NCBI GenBank assembly: GCA_920105625.2
Contig: OV050033.1
Coordinates: 3,700,001 to 3,764,000, forward strand
DNA length: 64,000 nucleotides
From: Clusia tigrina
Lineage: Eukaryota; Arthropoda; Insecta; Diptera; Clusiidae
Reading direction: 5' to 3'
Part shown: in pieces, positions 35,032-48,293 of the stretch
Layout of the letters: each line of letters starts with the position of its first letter
Position numbering within the stretch: the stretch's first letter is position 1
Notes under the pieces: generated by a model
Databases searched by the model: none
Told to the model about the DNA's origin: nothing
Seen by the model: the letters and a program-made list of their open reading frames with translations, nothing else
Position numbers and translations under genes: made by a program

Positions 35032-35864
35032 GCTGTGTTTTATAGTTATATTTTTTGTTTACATATGTACATATACTTAAATTTCGATTTGTGCCATACA
35101 AGTGGTAAATAAAATTTTTGGATTGCAAAAAAATATGAATTTAAAAAAAATATATAAAATATGAAATTGAAAAATTGTGTTTTCGAGCATAATAAATGCC
35201 AGAAAATAGAAAAAATAAAAGTGATCAATCCTTAAGATGGCAGAAGTCATACATATATCATATAGTATATGCTTTATAGTTATAACGGTATTCTAATACA
35301 AATTCACCCATTCAAGAGTTTCCTACAATAACTCCAAATTCAATTCTCTAGAAATCCGAAATTATGTCCATTTCACAACCTCCTTCGTTTTAAGTAAACG
35401 TTATCATTCTCTACGGAATGTCCGTACATCACTACCAAATCTGTTCGGCAGTCTCAAGCCGGGAACATTGCATCTTCAAGAAACTCTTATTTATTTGCCA
35501 TCACAAAAATGATCTCTAGTATGAGTTATATTGAAATACCAGTTTTAAAATGCGGGGAAACGTTTGCTAGGCGTCATCGCCAACATCAGACATTTCTAAG
35601 CCCGCTGTTTTTGTGAGTCATTAATATATGGCTGGATTTCTGGTTTTACTAAGATTTCTGTGAACTGTTGTGGATTATTGTCGAATTTACTTTTATTTGT
35701 GTTTTTTATTTGTTTACAGCGAATTAGACACGAGGAAGTGAAGTTGCGTGTCATGGAAAGCAATTCCAACATGTTTTCGGAGTATCCGTTGTATGAGTTC
35801 TTCTGTCCAGGCAGACCATTTATTTGTGGTTGATTCGTACCAATTCTCTTTGACTGATCTCAGT

Positions 35865-35940
35865 TGCTAATATTATTTGCCCACTCCTTATTAATTATGG
35901 TATAAGGTATAAGGAATAATAATAATAATAATAATAGTAA
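35865..35940 (+). mobile_element. LINE/SINE 3'-tail copy
   Basis: CTCAGTTGCTAATATTATTT and then TTATTAATTATGGTATAAGG, ending in a run of AAT units. It is the same 3' tail as at 20480, 29469, 38463 and 48088, without a tRNA-like head, so 5'-truncated. Confidence 0.65.
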
Positions 35941-37148
35941 AAATCTTTGACTATGGTTCTGTTTGTGTTTTTTCAGTGTTTTCACCTTTCAGTTGGAGCT
36001 GAATTGCAACTCTTTACGAGTTTTTTTCATTTTGGTTTTCTCAATTAAACTGTTTACGATTTGCGTACTCGCACTTAGTTTTATCGTCCAGCCTCAACAG
36101 TTCCTCTCCAGTTATTTGCAAACAATCTTGTGTACCCACAATGTACGAGTATGTACCGGTTTTTAAGTACACAAACGCAGGGTCTTTGCTGGAGTGTTTG
36201 CCATTTTTATTAGCGTTTTGCGCCGGTGAGCACGCTGCCTTATCTCTCTGCACTTAATTCGGCGTTATCTTTTCTCGTCTGCGATTTATTTGCTCGATTT
36301 GATAGCACTCAGACACGCGGTGTGTGCTGAGATAGCTGTGGGTAAAAGAACCAGGCACGTCAAGATTGCATAATACACGCACAATAGAAGGGAATTAATT
36401 TGTGCGAACTCAACGCCTTTAAGAAGCACGAACTTACAAATAGTAGTGACACTTCGAGGTACCTCAAACCTGTTCGTAGTGCTTGACCCCCGCAGCAATA
36501 TGCTCTGTCCCAATATTGCATAAGCTCCTCTCTGTCCCGCCCCTTTTATTTCCTTCATGTATATAATGAGCAAGATGCTGCACCAGCTGTGGCTCATTTA
36601 CACGCATGTCTCGTCTGTGGCCATGACCTCATTTCTCAACGATCTTGAGGCAGACAGAACAAAACAACAATAAAAAAGAACGAATCAAAAAAGAACGTAC
36701 AAAAAAAAATCCAAGAACTACTTTAGTGACTGCGCAAGTAGCTGCCTCCTTGCCTGGGCCATTCACCGTTCACATGTCTTGGCTGGCTGGCTGATAGTGA
36801 GTGTGTTGCAACTTAGCAACATGTTCCGAGTCAACAGACGCTCACGCCCAAAATGTGTGAAATAAACTATTTAGTTTTAATTTAGGTAAAGTAACAACAT
36901 AGCAGCATAACCACAGTGAAATGTTCGTATATGTGTATGTGTAATAAAAAATATAACTTGAAAGAACAACAAGTGAGTTTCTGAAAAAATTGTGCCCAGC
37001 CGAGCGTTCCGAGCTGCCTGTTTATATGAGTGGGAATTTATTTGCACGTGAAAGGAGCATGCTCGCCTTATTATTTATAGCCAAGCGTTTCATTTGCGCC
37101 GTGTGAGCTGGTAGCTAACTTGAATTGTAGCACAAAACAGGCAAAACA

Positions 37149-37183
<35 letters not shown>

Positions 37184-38462
37184 CCACCAACACTCGTTCA
37201 CACAATGTCAGAACCCACCCATTTCCATTGCGACAGCTTGGATGGGGGATAACAACAACAGTAACAACAGCAGCCCAAGCAGCAGAGACGCTGTCTGTCT
37301 GCCTTTAATGGCACTGGAGAACGTGTAGCTCTGCATGTGTGCTTGCCTGTGGCTGTTCTTGCCCGTTGGATGGGTGTGGTGCGCGTTAGCAGCATTCTGT
37401 ATGAACGAAACGGACAACAACAACTACGAGTACGAGCACGAGTACGAGTGCTGGAATTTGCGTTGGAGTACATGTTCGTGTGAACACGAATATTTGTATA
37501 TACATGTATATGTCCTTGCTGACTGCTCTCTTATCAGACACCACAGAAAACCGGTTTCAAAGGCTGGCGGCGGTGATAAGGTTCACCAATGATTACAATG
37601 TTTCGCTTTATGTATGATTTTATGGTGGCAGAACGTCGTGACTGGGCTTGATCTCTTTTCGTGTTATATTATTTATTTCACTTTTTGAAATAAATTATTT
37701 AATTTATGTGTTCACGTCGTCGTAGCGAAGTGTGCGCTTCTGTAAACATGCTTGGAAAGTTCCTCATACCTTGAAATTTTTGAAATTTCTTTGTAAAAAA
37801 TTATCAAAATATTGTATTTGTAGAAGAAAATATTTACATTCGTTAATTGTTTGTTTACCTAAATATATTTACTTATATGTATATACAATATGTGGTATAT
37901 TTGTATATATAATATACAGTGTATAGTATGAATAATCGTACATTTAAGTTTTATCACAAGGTAAACTGTTACTGGCTGTACAGTAATCAAAATGAAGCTA
38001 AGTGTATCTGGACTAATTTTGAGCTATTTTTGTCACATTATGACATTTGGAGTTGTTGTTGTTTGACCTAATTTGTTTATAAACTAACTGCAATTAACGG
38101 CTTAGTGAAATGTGATTTATTATTGTCAAGGAATTTAGTATATCGTAATCTTAGAAACAAAACTATGAGTATTATTTAAGCAAATATAAGCGGGCTGACG
38201 GCCCTGTCAGGGAGTGTTCCTAAACTTGTCTGTAGAATAAGAATTAATTATTGTTTTTCACTTTATAAATAAATACATATATATAAATATTTAAGCAAAC
38301 ATATTGTTACTTTGTTCAAATTTTGTGGAATAAAGTGCATATAGTGGAGAACAATTGGAAGATCTTATGCTTGTTTGAATCTTGTGAAAATCTTCCGAGA
38401 TTAAGATAGTCCAAAGCTTTTCTGGGGACTTTATTCCCAAAAGAGCTAAAGAGTTAATAGAC

Positions 38463-38760
38463 TTGCCTCGGATTAAATTAAGAACCATGACAGGCTTTTT
38501 AAGCGGACACTGTAGACTCAACTACCACATGAATAAGTTGGGTCTATCTTCAGCTGCCATCTGTAGATACTGTGGAGAAAGAGATGCCACCTCACTGCAC
38601 CTGAGCAAAGACTTGCGGACCTTGGTCACACAAAAGACACAGGAGAATATATCTTAGATATGAGCAAGATCCCTCAGCTTGATTCCTTCCTCATCCCCCA
38701 ACCCATCGCACACATAATTGATTATGGTGTAAGGTATAATAATAATACAAATAATTTAAT
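38463..38760 (+). mobile_element. LINE (non-LTR) remnant carrying the 3' tail shared with the SINEs
   Basis: The plus strand encodes LPRIKLRTMTGFLSGHCRLN, HMNKLGLSSAAICRYCGERD and ATSLHL, the end of an RNase H domain and its Cys/His tail. After a frameshift comes YILDMSKIPQLDSFLIP and IAHIIDYGVRYNNNTNN. The DNA coding for this last part (CCCTCAG to GATTATGGTGTAAGG and (AAT)n) is the tail also found on the tRNA-headed SINE copies. This is the likely partner LINE, present here only as a 5'-truncated dead copy. Confidence 0.75.
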
Positions 38761-39544
38761 TTTCGGACTTTTGCACCTGAATTCAGATTACTATGAATTA
38801 ATTTCTAATGTGCACTCGTACGAATTCAAAATTTTCCTACAGCAGAATTGCCCGATCGATTAGATCAACGTTTAAATTTATTTTATGGCCGAGCACTCAT
38901 TATTGCATTATATATCACCCTATTATGAATTTCCCTTGCCTATAAATAAGTGTTTGGTGTTATGAATCAATAAATCAAACGAAAATGGGGCCACTCCACA
39001 TTGTCAATACTCCCATGGCCCCTACCAAGGTGACGTCAAGTTCATTTGCAGACCGACAAAATATATATCACAGAACGCTGGTCTGTGCTCCTCCATTTTC
39101 CAGTTTATTCAAGTGATAATGAAGCACTTTGAGGGATGAGTTCTCCTTCTGTCTATGGAATCGTAATCTATAATCGGTTCGTACTCACTTTCAGGGGTGC
39201 AGTTCATAATCATAGTCATAGTCAGTTCATAATTCAGTGTAGTTCATAATTCCGCCATAATCTCCAAAGCAGTTTTCACTTTATTCGAGTATATGAGGTA
39301 TTGAGAGGCTGGTACAAAGTTCCTTCCGAATGGAGTCATTACATATATGGAATGTATGTCAAATGTAACCATCTATCGTTATAAAAGTAGAGTTGTCGCT
39401 ATTTGAGGATTTATGAGGATATATACAGGAATAGAGCCACCTTCCAGTCCAAATTACATTTGTTACACAATATTAAAAAGCAGATTGGATCAGACTTGAT
39501 TCTACTTTCAAGGGGGTTGGTGAAATCACTCTGCTTTCAGAGCT

Positions 39545-39635
39545 ATTAGCGTATCACCAGGCCTTTATTAGCGTGTTACCAGGCCGTTGGTAGTATGTTA
39601 CCAGGCCTTTGTTAGCGTGTTACCAGCCCTGTCAC
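39545..39635. repeat. 24-bp tandem repeat, about 4 copies
   Basis: Units of the form TTAGCGTGTTACCAGGCCTT follow each other four times with small differences (GTATCACC, GTGTTACC, GTATGTTACC). Confidence 0.8.
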
Positions 39636-41849
39636 TGTCTGCGTCTGTCTCTGTGAAACTTTCCGCACTCTTATCAACGTTTGCAATTGTTTAAATGGAC
39701 ACTTGGAAGTGTGTACATAAATCGCTCTATCTAGTATACTTATAATATCGATGGTCTGCCTTATCTCTAAGCTTTCTGTGCTCTCATAGAGGCACGGCTA
39801 GAACGGCTGGGGCGCTCAGTTTGCTTCAAGGCTAGAGTAAATTTTTTTTGATAGTTTAAAAAATTGTTGAAGTATTTACAAAAATTAGTAGAACGTGTTG
39901 TTGCTCCAGTGGAAATTGCCAGTTACAGAGCTTATTAGTTATGCCCTTGGGTGGATATTTACATGTAATTTTTATGGGCGATTTTTCTTGTGACTTCTCT
40001 CATAATGTAAATATTTTCGAGCTCAAAAACGTCAACAGATACAAATTTGTTTACCACATACATCGTAGTTAGATTCTTATTCGTTAGGCACAGTGGGCAG
40101 AATTGAATTTTTAACTAATTGGCATAAAGCTTAAAGAATGGGGAAATTCAATGAGAAGAAACTTATTGTATGCACTCATATAAGAGCCATGAATCGAGTG
40201 GTACTAAATATGGTCTCATCAGGAAATGGCGCTGCAGAATTATGTGACTCAGCTGATCCACCTCAGCTGGATTTGTGTATAAAATGTGGTGAAATTCTCA
40301 TAGTCAAAATCCCTTGTATATAGTACATGTTTTTTGGAATGATATTCACCCCTATCACACATGTTTGTATTACTTTACTCTGAGAATAGCAGGAAAGCAA
40401 ATTATTAACAGCAAAGTACTAAGCATAAAATTAGAATAATTTTTTTACTTTGTCCCACTGTGCTAATCAACCATAGTTTGTCTTCATTATGATTTCTAAA
40501 AGATTACCCCAAGTTCCACCCTACTAGGTGTGAGTACATAGCCAGACAGACGGAAGAACGGCAAGTACATACACACACTTACACACTCATATACACGCAT
40601 TTATACACACATTCATACACAATGCTAACACTAAGTGAGTGACGCACGAACGACCTTGTCGTGAGCTACCGAAAAATTCAAATTTATTTTTGTTTATTTG
40701 TATTTTTAATTTGATTGCCGAACATTTATTTTGAAATTAGAACTTTGGAACTGTGGACGACTGCGATGGCACCAGCTGAGCACGCTAGCGAAATGTGCTG
40801 ATTCGATCGGCCCGCAGGTCTTCAGGCCTGCATAGAAATTTATTTATAAAAATGCCAACGCTGCTTCATGAAAAGTACTCGCAATGAATTCGCTCTGCTT
40901 CGATTTGATTTACTTGGATGTTTGTTTATTCAACAAGCCAAGCGAGGGAACTTGTTCGGTTTTACATACGGAATATTAACTTTTGACTTGCGTTGAGCTC
41001 CCACAGGGACGCGGCTGAAGACAGGAAGCCAGCAAGCAGTGCTTTATCGTGGCGCGTCTGGTGCAGCAAGTCGAGAGTCAATATTTCGATCGCGTCTGGG
41101 GCGTTAAAGCGAAGACACAGCCCCCAAGGTTGCGGCATACAAAACAATGAACCCTGCCCTACCTTGAGTGGCTTTTAAAAGTATAAGTAAAATAAATAAA
41201 TATGCTGCGAAAACAAGAACCAAACAAAAAATATCGCCCGCACCACCACAACAACGAAAACAACATCCACAACAACAGGAAAGTATTATAATTTGTAATA
41301 AAAATACTACGTAAAATTGAATTTTTTGGATTTGCACTTTGGAATGAAGTCATTGCGCACAAAATCAAAATCACTCACTTCAGCAGTGATACGAGCCAAT
41401 TGGAAGTGTAAACAAAGCGAGTATTGCGCGCCAAAACAGAAAAGGGGGCACAACATGTCGATAACGTATGAGCGCAATAGGTGAGAGAGGCGTCGGCGAC
41501 GTCGAAGTCGCTGTCGCTGTCGGTGTGGCGTTCGTTGCTGTTGTCGCTGTTGCGGTCGCCATCGTCAACTCTGCAGCGCTGCAGCGTCTTTTGTAGTGGA
41601 TTTTGACAAATTGGCGTATCGTTTTTTTTGTTGGCCATAAAGGGGGAAACAGCTGATGTGATTTTAACACGGTTCTCGATTACGTTTATAGGGTGACTTT
41701 GATATCGTATCAGCAAACCACCAGGTTAAAGAACACTTAAACCATGTTAAGAGCGGTGTCAGCTGCGCTGCAAAATATTCAGAAGAAAGTCCAAGGCAAG
41801 GAAGTAAGCAGCAAAAATCAGAGCATGATTAATACGGGTTGAAGAACTG

Positions 41850-42080
41850 GCTGTGACAATGAATCTCGAACATAATGGAATAGCCGATGAACTGTCAAGG
41901 AACGGCAATGATTGCATATACTATATACGCAGTGAGGGAGGTGGAGCTTGTAGAGAAGTTGGGAAACTGTGAACGAAAGATAGGCACAGCCTCAGCACTT
42001 GTGTCTGCAAGGAAACGGGTGCTTCACCACTGTTTTGGGCATAATCAGTCAAAACAAAATCGTTCAGTCTCTTAGCTTCA
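41850..42080 (+). mobile_element. Possible RNase H fragment of a non-LTR retrotransposon
   Basis: The plus strand at about 41869-41910 reads HNGIADELSRNGND, which resembles the last conserved block of RNase H in these elements (H-x-G-I-x-x-N-E-x-A-D-x-L-A-R-x-G) with a short deletion. Nothing else clearly supports it, so it may be chance. Confidence 0.3.
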
Positions 42081-42535
42081 AGAAAATGCGAGCTAAGGAA
42101 TATTATTGGCTTGCTCACCATCAACTAAATAAGAATTAAATGAAATATGGACTGAAAATTATGAGAGAAAAAATATGGAGGATTGCCAACTTGCTTAGAA
42201 CAAAGCAGGGAACAAAGTCCAAATGACTGTAAACATGCTTCTTGATGAATACGGCAGATATACTAAGCAACAGATGTTCGGTGCAACATGAAAATGGAAC
42301 TCTACAACAAACACAACTATAGACGAAGAAATGGAGGGTTGCTACAACACAGATCCCTGCCTGGCCCTTAATCCATACTCCCCCTCCTATCACATACATA
42401 AACTGGGACTGGTTACAACTCATATCTGCGGTAATTAGTGCTCACACACACAAAAACTCGTATCACCTTTACGCCTTGTCGGCGTAATTGTGCTCATTAT
42501 TGCACCCATCAACTACCGATATTCGAGGCAAGAAG

Positions 42536-42961
42536 TCATTGTTTACTCAGTCTCAATGACACTTTATGGTGTTCTATGGCAATCTTGAAGTGCCTTTTAT
42601 AACGCATCGAAGGAGGTTCTACTGGTCTACGCGGATTCTTCCAGACGCTGTCATAAACGGCGTCAAATTGTAAAACACAATTGCTGATTAGAGTGCCGTC
42701 GTTATCGTGGCTCATTTCTCCTTCTGTTATTTGTATTTTTATTTGCAGTCGTGGTTTTTTAATTTTAGCAACACTTTTAATAGCACCCGGGACACCGTAA
42801 ATCATTTCGGTTTCAGTCATATCAGGGCGCAATAAAAAGCAGCAAGAGTACTCGTCACTCATACGCCAAGTCAGCCGCGCACTGGGCGCACTCGTAAAAG
42901 ACGGGCAATTACTTACATTGTATTGCGGTGTTGCGCCTCCTTTGTTTGCTCCGCACACCAT
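42536..42961 (-). CDS. Unassigned 141-codon open reading frame
   Basis: The minus-strand frame from ATG at 42961 to TGA at 42538-42536 has mixed composition and is not built from a simple repeat (for example MTETEMIYGVPGAIKSVAKI and KPRLQIKIQITEGEMSHDND). I recognise no domain. The start context is weak. A donor-like AAT/GTAAGT lies 15 codons in, so it could also be part of a spliced exon. No neighbour or promoter supports it. Either a small uncharacterised gene, transposon debris or a chance frame. Confidence 0.25.
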   Translation of the reverse strand: MVCGANKGGATPQYNVSNCPSFTSAPSARLTWRMSDEYSCCFLLRPDMTETEMIYGVPGAIKSVAKIKKPRLQIKIQITEGEMSHDNDGTLISNCVLQFDAVYDSVWKNPRRPVEPPSMRYKRHFKIAIEHHKVSLRLSKQ

Positions 42962-45700
42962 GTGGGCGGGAGGCCAATGCTGTGGATCGTGTTCATTGCC
43001 TTATTTGCATATTTGCTCAGGCTTCGCTTATCACGTCGGTGTGAACAGTTTTTTAAGGTTATTTACTTACTTTTCCAATAAAAGTTAATTGTGGTGGCTT
43101 ATTTCGTGATATGGTATATATCGGCAAAGAGAGAGAGAGGAAGAGGGAGCGTACTCTTATCTGAGAGCTTTAATGAAGTGCACGAATGAGCGGATTGAAA
43201 TGTTTCCGACATTACCCCACGTACTGTTCAGAAGTATTCTCAACCACTATGGAGGCTGGGAACAGTTTTAAAATTATTCGCTTACGGAGGTAGTTCAGAC
43301 AAAGTACAATCAAGCCAATGCAGATATTTAATGTAGAGAGGGATTAAAGCAACACTATGTGAAGTTTATATAATAATAGCGGATGTCATTAAGAATGAGA
43401 GTAAACATATTTAGTTTATATAAGAAAACAGTGATATAAACTCCTATTAAAGTAGTAGTTATAAAGCTTATTTAGGACTTCCAAATGGTTAAATTTCGAA
43501 TCGACGATATAATTCTCATATACGTTATTGCAAAAATTAGAAACGATATTGAGAACTAGAATTGGCTCAACGAAAACATTATAAGACGTTAAGCTAAGTC
43601 GGTGGTAGCCTGGGAGGTTGAATAAATCACTGATAACCTAAATTTGAATTCAGCAAAAAGAGAATTTGAAATTAAGGTAAAAATCGATGGACAATTTCAA
43701 AATTAAGTCTCTGGGTTGAGATATGATAACAATCGAGGAAAGAAAAATAAAGTAAAAAGATAGTGTTTTTCTATGACACTATAAACACTTTTTAAAAGCT
43801 TTATAAGTACAGTGTACGTATATTTTTAAACCAGTTGATAACGGATATTTGGGTATTAAATCGGGTCTATAAAAGCATTTTGAAACCAGTCAATAACTGG
43901 TACTTAGGTACTACTTCAGGTCTACAAAAGCATTGAAGTGTTTTAACAATAATCTTATAAAGGCTCCAAAGCTTTATAAAATAACACCGTTGACTCAAAA
44001 TAAGCGAATTGTAGGGGCTTCAAATGTTTCTATGTTAACTTCATAATGAAAAATATATATAAAAAAAATGAATCAATCATATCATATGAAAAAATATCTT
44101 GTGAAACTCTCAAATGAATACTATTCCATAAATCTGTGAAGCTCCTAATTTCAGCTTGAGTGCTGCTCTATAATTTCCATCAGTTTGTTTTTTAGTGAAC
44201 AACTTCGAATATTGGGGGCGAATGGGACACCCACTGCTCACCCACCAACACTTAATGGAAAACATCACCGCTGAAATGTGTCCACTTTGGAAAAACCGAG
44301 CTAAATCCTTAACACATCTAACGGCATGTGACAATATTAAACGTCATAAGAAGTAGAACCAATTTTTGACAACTTGACCTGAAGAATGTTACAAAATATA
44401 ATAATGTAGAGAGAGTTACTAATAAGCTTTGACACATATCATGGATGGGGATATCCATAAATTGTGGATCACTGTTATAATATGAAGTAAAATACGTCTG
44501 GAATGTTAATACTTATCGGAAAGACGTTTTCCTTACTATGAACTCTATTTGACTCCTCAGAATTCCTCTACTGGATGTGTACAGATCTCCAATGCTTAGC
44601 GGAAGGCCTTATTCGTTAATGCTGTACATAAGATTCTTTATTAAAATTCATAAAAAAAGATACAATTAAAATTCATAAATTCATAAAAAAAGATACAATC
44701 CTGTTTCCAGAACTTCCCATACTTCTCCAATATATTCACTTATCTGGCTTTCAGTGCTGATCGCCCAACACTTGTCTCCAGTTACAGTGCACACAATTTT
44801 ACAACCTTTATGGTGTTGGAAATATACCTCCCTGCTATATGTATGGATTTGAAATACCTTTACAAATGAACACACTTGCCCACTGTAACCATTTGCATGC
44901 TAATATGTCCCACAGTGCGGGCAATTAGAGCAGTCGAAAGGAATTAAACTAAAATGAATGGCAATAAATTACGAGGCACTTCGCTCTCTTTGTGCGCCTC
45001 CCTCACTCCGCTCTCCGCTTACAAACTGTGCTCTTTGAAATGCGAAAGTGGCATAAAATTGTAATTTACAAATTAATGTGCGAAAATAGAAAGAAATAAG
45101 ATTATAAATTGTGTCCGCGCGGCTTGGACTTTGGACGCAGAAAACAAATTGTGGGTGTGAAAGATCGAGCGCAGCAACGAGGCAAGCAGAGCAGAGAATT
45201 AAAATAAAATCTTAAAAACAAAAATAAATTGTGCAATTTAAAATTGATAGCGAAGTCGTCGGTGCAAATGGAAAATAAAAATGGAGCTGATGAGGGGAAA
45301 AAAGGCAATAAAAATGACAATATTTTTATAGTTTTACGTGGCGGCAACGATATCCTGTCGAAGAGACAGCAAAAAAGCTACTCACAGAGGCAGAGAGAGT
45401 GAGTGATGCGGAAAGGGCGGAGGAGGACGTCCAGAGGAGGGTCTGAGACAGAGTCTTATGTCAAGAAACTTGCATATTTCATCAGAAATTTTAATTATAT
45501 TCACTTATCACATGCTCTCAATTGCAGCGGACGCGGCCATTTCACCTTTCTGCATACAAACTGACATTTTTGTATTTTAAATGAGCAAAAAAAAACAAAA
45601 ACTTATTGAAAACGAAATACAAATAAATATTTAAAATAAGGTCAACGACTAAAATTACAATGCACAAAAAAACAACAATAGCAGCAGCAGCAGCAGCAGC

Positions 45701-45735
<35 letters not shown>

Positions 45736-46286
45736 CGAAAATACAACAATGGCATCCATATTTGCAGTCGCTTAAAACGTGCAAAATTTCAAGTACAAAC
45801 GATCTCAAACGAATTCATGCAAAACACACGAACATAAACACGAGCGCTCAGTAACGAAACTTTACTAAACATTTGTCCCAGAAACTAAGATGGGTGGGTG
45901 CGGCGGTGTGAGCTCAGCATGCGCCAGGCCCAGCCATGAACATTGCACTTGCGTCTCATATGTAAACCCAACAACAAACCAGGTACGCAAAGTTCAGTGT
46001 GCTGCAAGGGTACCTGCTCTGCATGATCAGCAGTTCAGGAAATACGGAGGAGGGGGAATGAGAGAGCAAACACACGCGAGTATGAAAGCGCCACCTTGCT
46101 GACTCATGTTCAGATTGTTTGGCTTTGTTTAGTTTTGTTTATTAAGCTTTGCACTATAATCGTCGAGTATGTTTAGTACCTGCTCAAAGTGAGGCCCCTC
46201 GTATGTTTGGCATTCTCCCCGAACTGAATAAACACAATTATTTATATAATAATATAGGCTATAAAATGTCCTCATTCACTCACTGC

Positions 46287-47060
46287 CACACCCACCTCTC
46301 ATACCTAATGCTTTATGAAGGCAGCAGATTTCGATGATGGAGTTATCATTATTTATTATTTTTATTATAACTCATATCAAATGCTTCGTATTAATGTCCC
46401 AGTATCGTTGACTATATACGAGTAGTTTTAGAACTCTCTTAATGACCTGCCTAGCTCTCATAGCATTCATTCGTATAGTTTTGAAAGAGGTGTGCATCGA
46501 ATGATTCGTATTACTTCCCCAATTTACATATGCTGCAGATCTTCTTCGATTTTCCACGGCCGCGCCCACCTACCATACGCTAAACTTAATTAATTTAACT
46601 ATGTTTATAATGTGTATATCAAAGAATTAATATTGATATATAGAATGACGGCAGATACATATATAGGATATTGGATTTTCTACTGCGACGTAAAATGCCA
46701 AGTAAAAAACTTAATCTACATACAGTAAATAACCTATTTTCTAAGTGAATGAGTAAGTATAATTAGAAAGATTTTCAACCTCCTTCCAAATAAATAGAGC
46801 TTAATAAACTTTTCCGTTTACGTATATTACTTATTTTTTTATTATTTAGTACTTATTGGTTATTACCGGTACCCGGAGGTACTCACGCTAAAATAATGGA
46901 CCGATCTTTCATTGCAACGCCCAACTCTCATAGGGATTTCTAAATACACCCAACCGATTTGATTAATATAGAATGAAATGAGTCCTGTTGATGCTCAGAT
47001 TAAAAACTATAAAATTAGAGAATTTTGTCCTTGCCACGCCTACCTCCTACAGCAATTACT
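46287..47060. repeat. Degenerate dispersed repeat, five recurrences
   Basis: A motif close to CACGCCCACCTCTCATA recurs at about 46287, 46447, 46556, 46914 and 47031 on the plus strand. Between copies, segments like CGAATGATTCGTATTACTTC and CAAATGATTCATATTGACTC also recur (46370, 46497, 47107). Divergence is high, so this looks like an old array or several copies of one element. Confidence 0.5.
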
Positions 47061-48087
47061 CAATTGACAGACCCCTGTTGTGATGTTGTAAGTGTAAAGG
47101 TACCAAATGATTCATATTGACTCCAAATTAGATCAGGTTTTGTAGTTCGATCGGTTATTGACTGTTACCATACATATAACATCCTCAACACCGTTCTCAT
47201 CCCAGGAAAGAATGTCCCTTTTCCCCACATTCACGGTGTGGTCAACTTAAATTTATTGAGAGCCGCCAATATGCCTTTTAAATCACAAGAATAATTCTTT
47301 ATGATCACAAAACCACAAAATGAAGCTGAATACTAATTGATTTAGTATGAAAGAAAAAGCCGCCGAATTAAGTGGTAGTGGCACATGTTAACAAGGATTA
47401 TTCTATGCATATGCAAATATCCCCTCTTCTTCTCTCTCTCTCTCTCTCTTTTTCACACAAACCCAGTCTTGCTCCCACAGCCAAAGTTGGCGTTTGCAGT
47501 TCACCGACAGCCGAAGCCGGACCGGAAGAACTTTATTTCCGTTGCTGTCGCCATTTTTAAAATCTATGAGCGAACAATGCAAAACAGCGGCGAGCTTTTT
47601 ATATTTTGAGCCAATTTTGGTGCAGGTGCATATTAGAAATGGAATAAAATTATGGACAAAAAGCGGAAAAAAGGAGTTTTAAATAAAAAGGCAGCCCAGA
47701 AATTAGTTTCAAAATGACCAAAGCGCAATGAACGAAAATATAAATGGAATTATTAAGCAAAGTGGAAGAGATTTGTGAGCGTGTTGCTGAGTCCTGGTAA
47801 TAAATGGGCAGCGCTTGTAAGTGGAATGGGGCGTGGAATTAAGGAATTATGTAAAGGTGTGAAAAAATGCACAGATTTGTAGTTTAATTTCCGTTCGGTT
47901 GGTGCGGGTGTGGCCAAATTTATTATGACTCAAAAGCCAGATTAACATATTTGGAAGTTTATTATGGAGAAAGCAGTGTTTTAAGGATGACGCAACTTAA
48001 TTGGAAATTGAAGAGCTTATTTATAAAAATACTTCAGTTGATTTTAAGGGAAATATGTATATTTATTTTTGGTGATCATGGAATATA

Positions 48088-48293
48088 TTATTAGTATACC
48101 TTACACTATAATTAATTATGACTGTAAGGGGTCGAGGAGGAATGAGTACTAGCAACTGAGGCATTCGACTCGAAGAGAAAAAGATTTTGAAAGAAGCAGT
48201 TTTGAGAACAATACAAGACCAAGGATATTTAAACCTGCGAACCTCTGAATGTAAATCTAGCATGCTTACCACTGCACCACAGAGGGCAGCTTT
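48088..48293 (-). mobile_element. tRNA-derived SINE with 7-bp target-site duplication
   Basis: Flanked by GAATATA at 48081-48087 and 48294-48300. On the minus strand the head has a pol III A-box-like TGGTGCAGTGGTAAGC (48279-48264), then ATTCAGAGGTTCGCAGG and a B-box-like GGTTTAAATATCC (48235-48223). A body follows (TTGTTCTCAAAACTGCTTC, TCTTCGAGTCGAATGCCTC), then the tail TAATTAATTATAGTGTAAGG and an AAT-rich end. At about 206 bp it is the most complete copy here. Confidence 0.8.

Larger units (their letters stand above)
29646..38462. other. cbt-ush intergenic region, left part
   Basis: No convincing protein-coding exon in about 8.8 kb. Contains CA/GT microsatellites (about 30640, 31310, 33535, 37150), a cluster of CRE octamers (33868-35031), a LINE/SINE tail at 35865 and poly-CAA stretches. 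Given the flanking developmental regulators, enhancers are plausible, but only the CRE cluster is a specific signal. Confidence 0.4.
38761..48080. other. cbt-ush intergenic region, right part
   Basis: About 9.3 kb with no firm gene. Contains a 24-bp repeat (39545-39635), a possible RNase H remnant (41850-42080), one unassigned 141-codon frame (42536-42961), a 59-bp imperfect duplication near 43825-43935, a CAG/CAA tract (45675-45735) and a degenerate repeat family (46287-47060). Confidence 0.4.

Noticed and set aside
44110..44340. Plus-strand segment with EMCPLWKNRAKSLTHLTACD resembling a LINE Cys/His tail
   Set aside because: The Cys and His spacing is only partly right and no neighbouring RNase H sequence supports it; kept out of the feature list.
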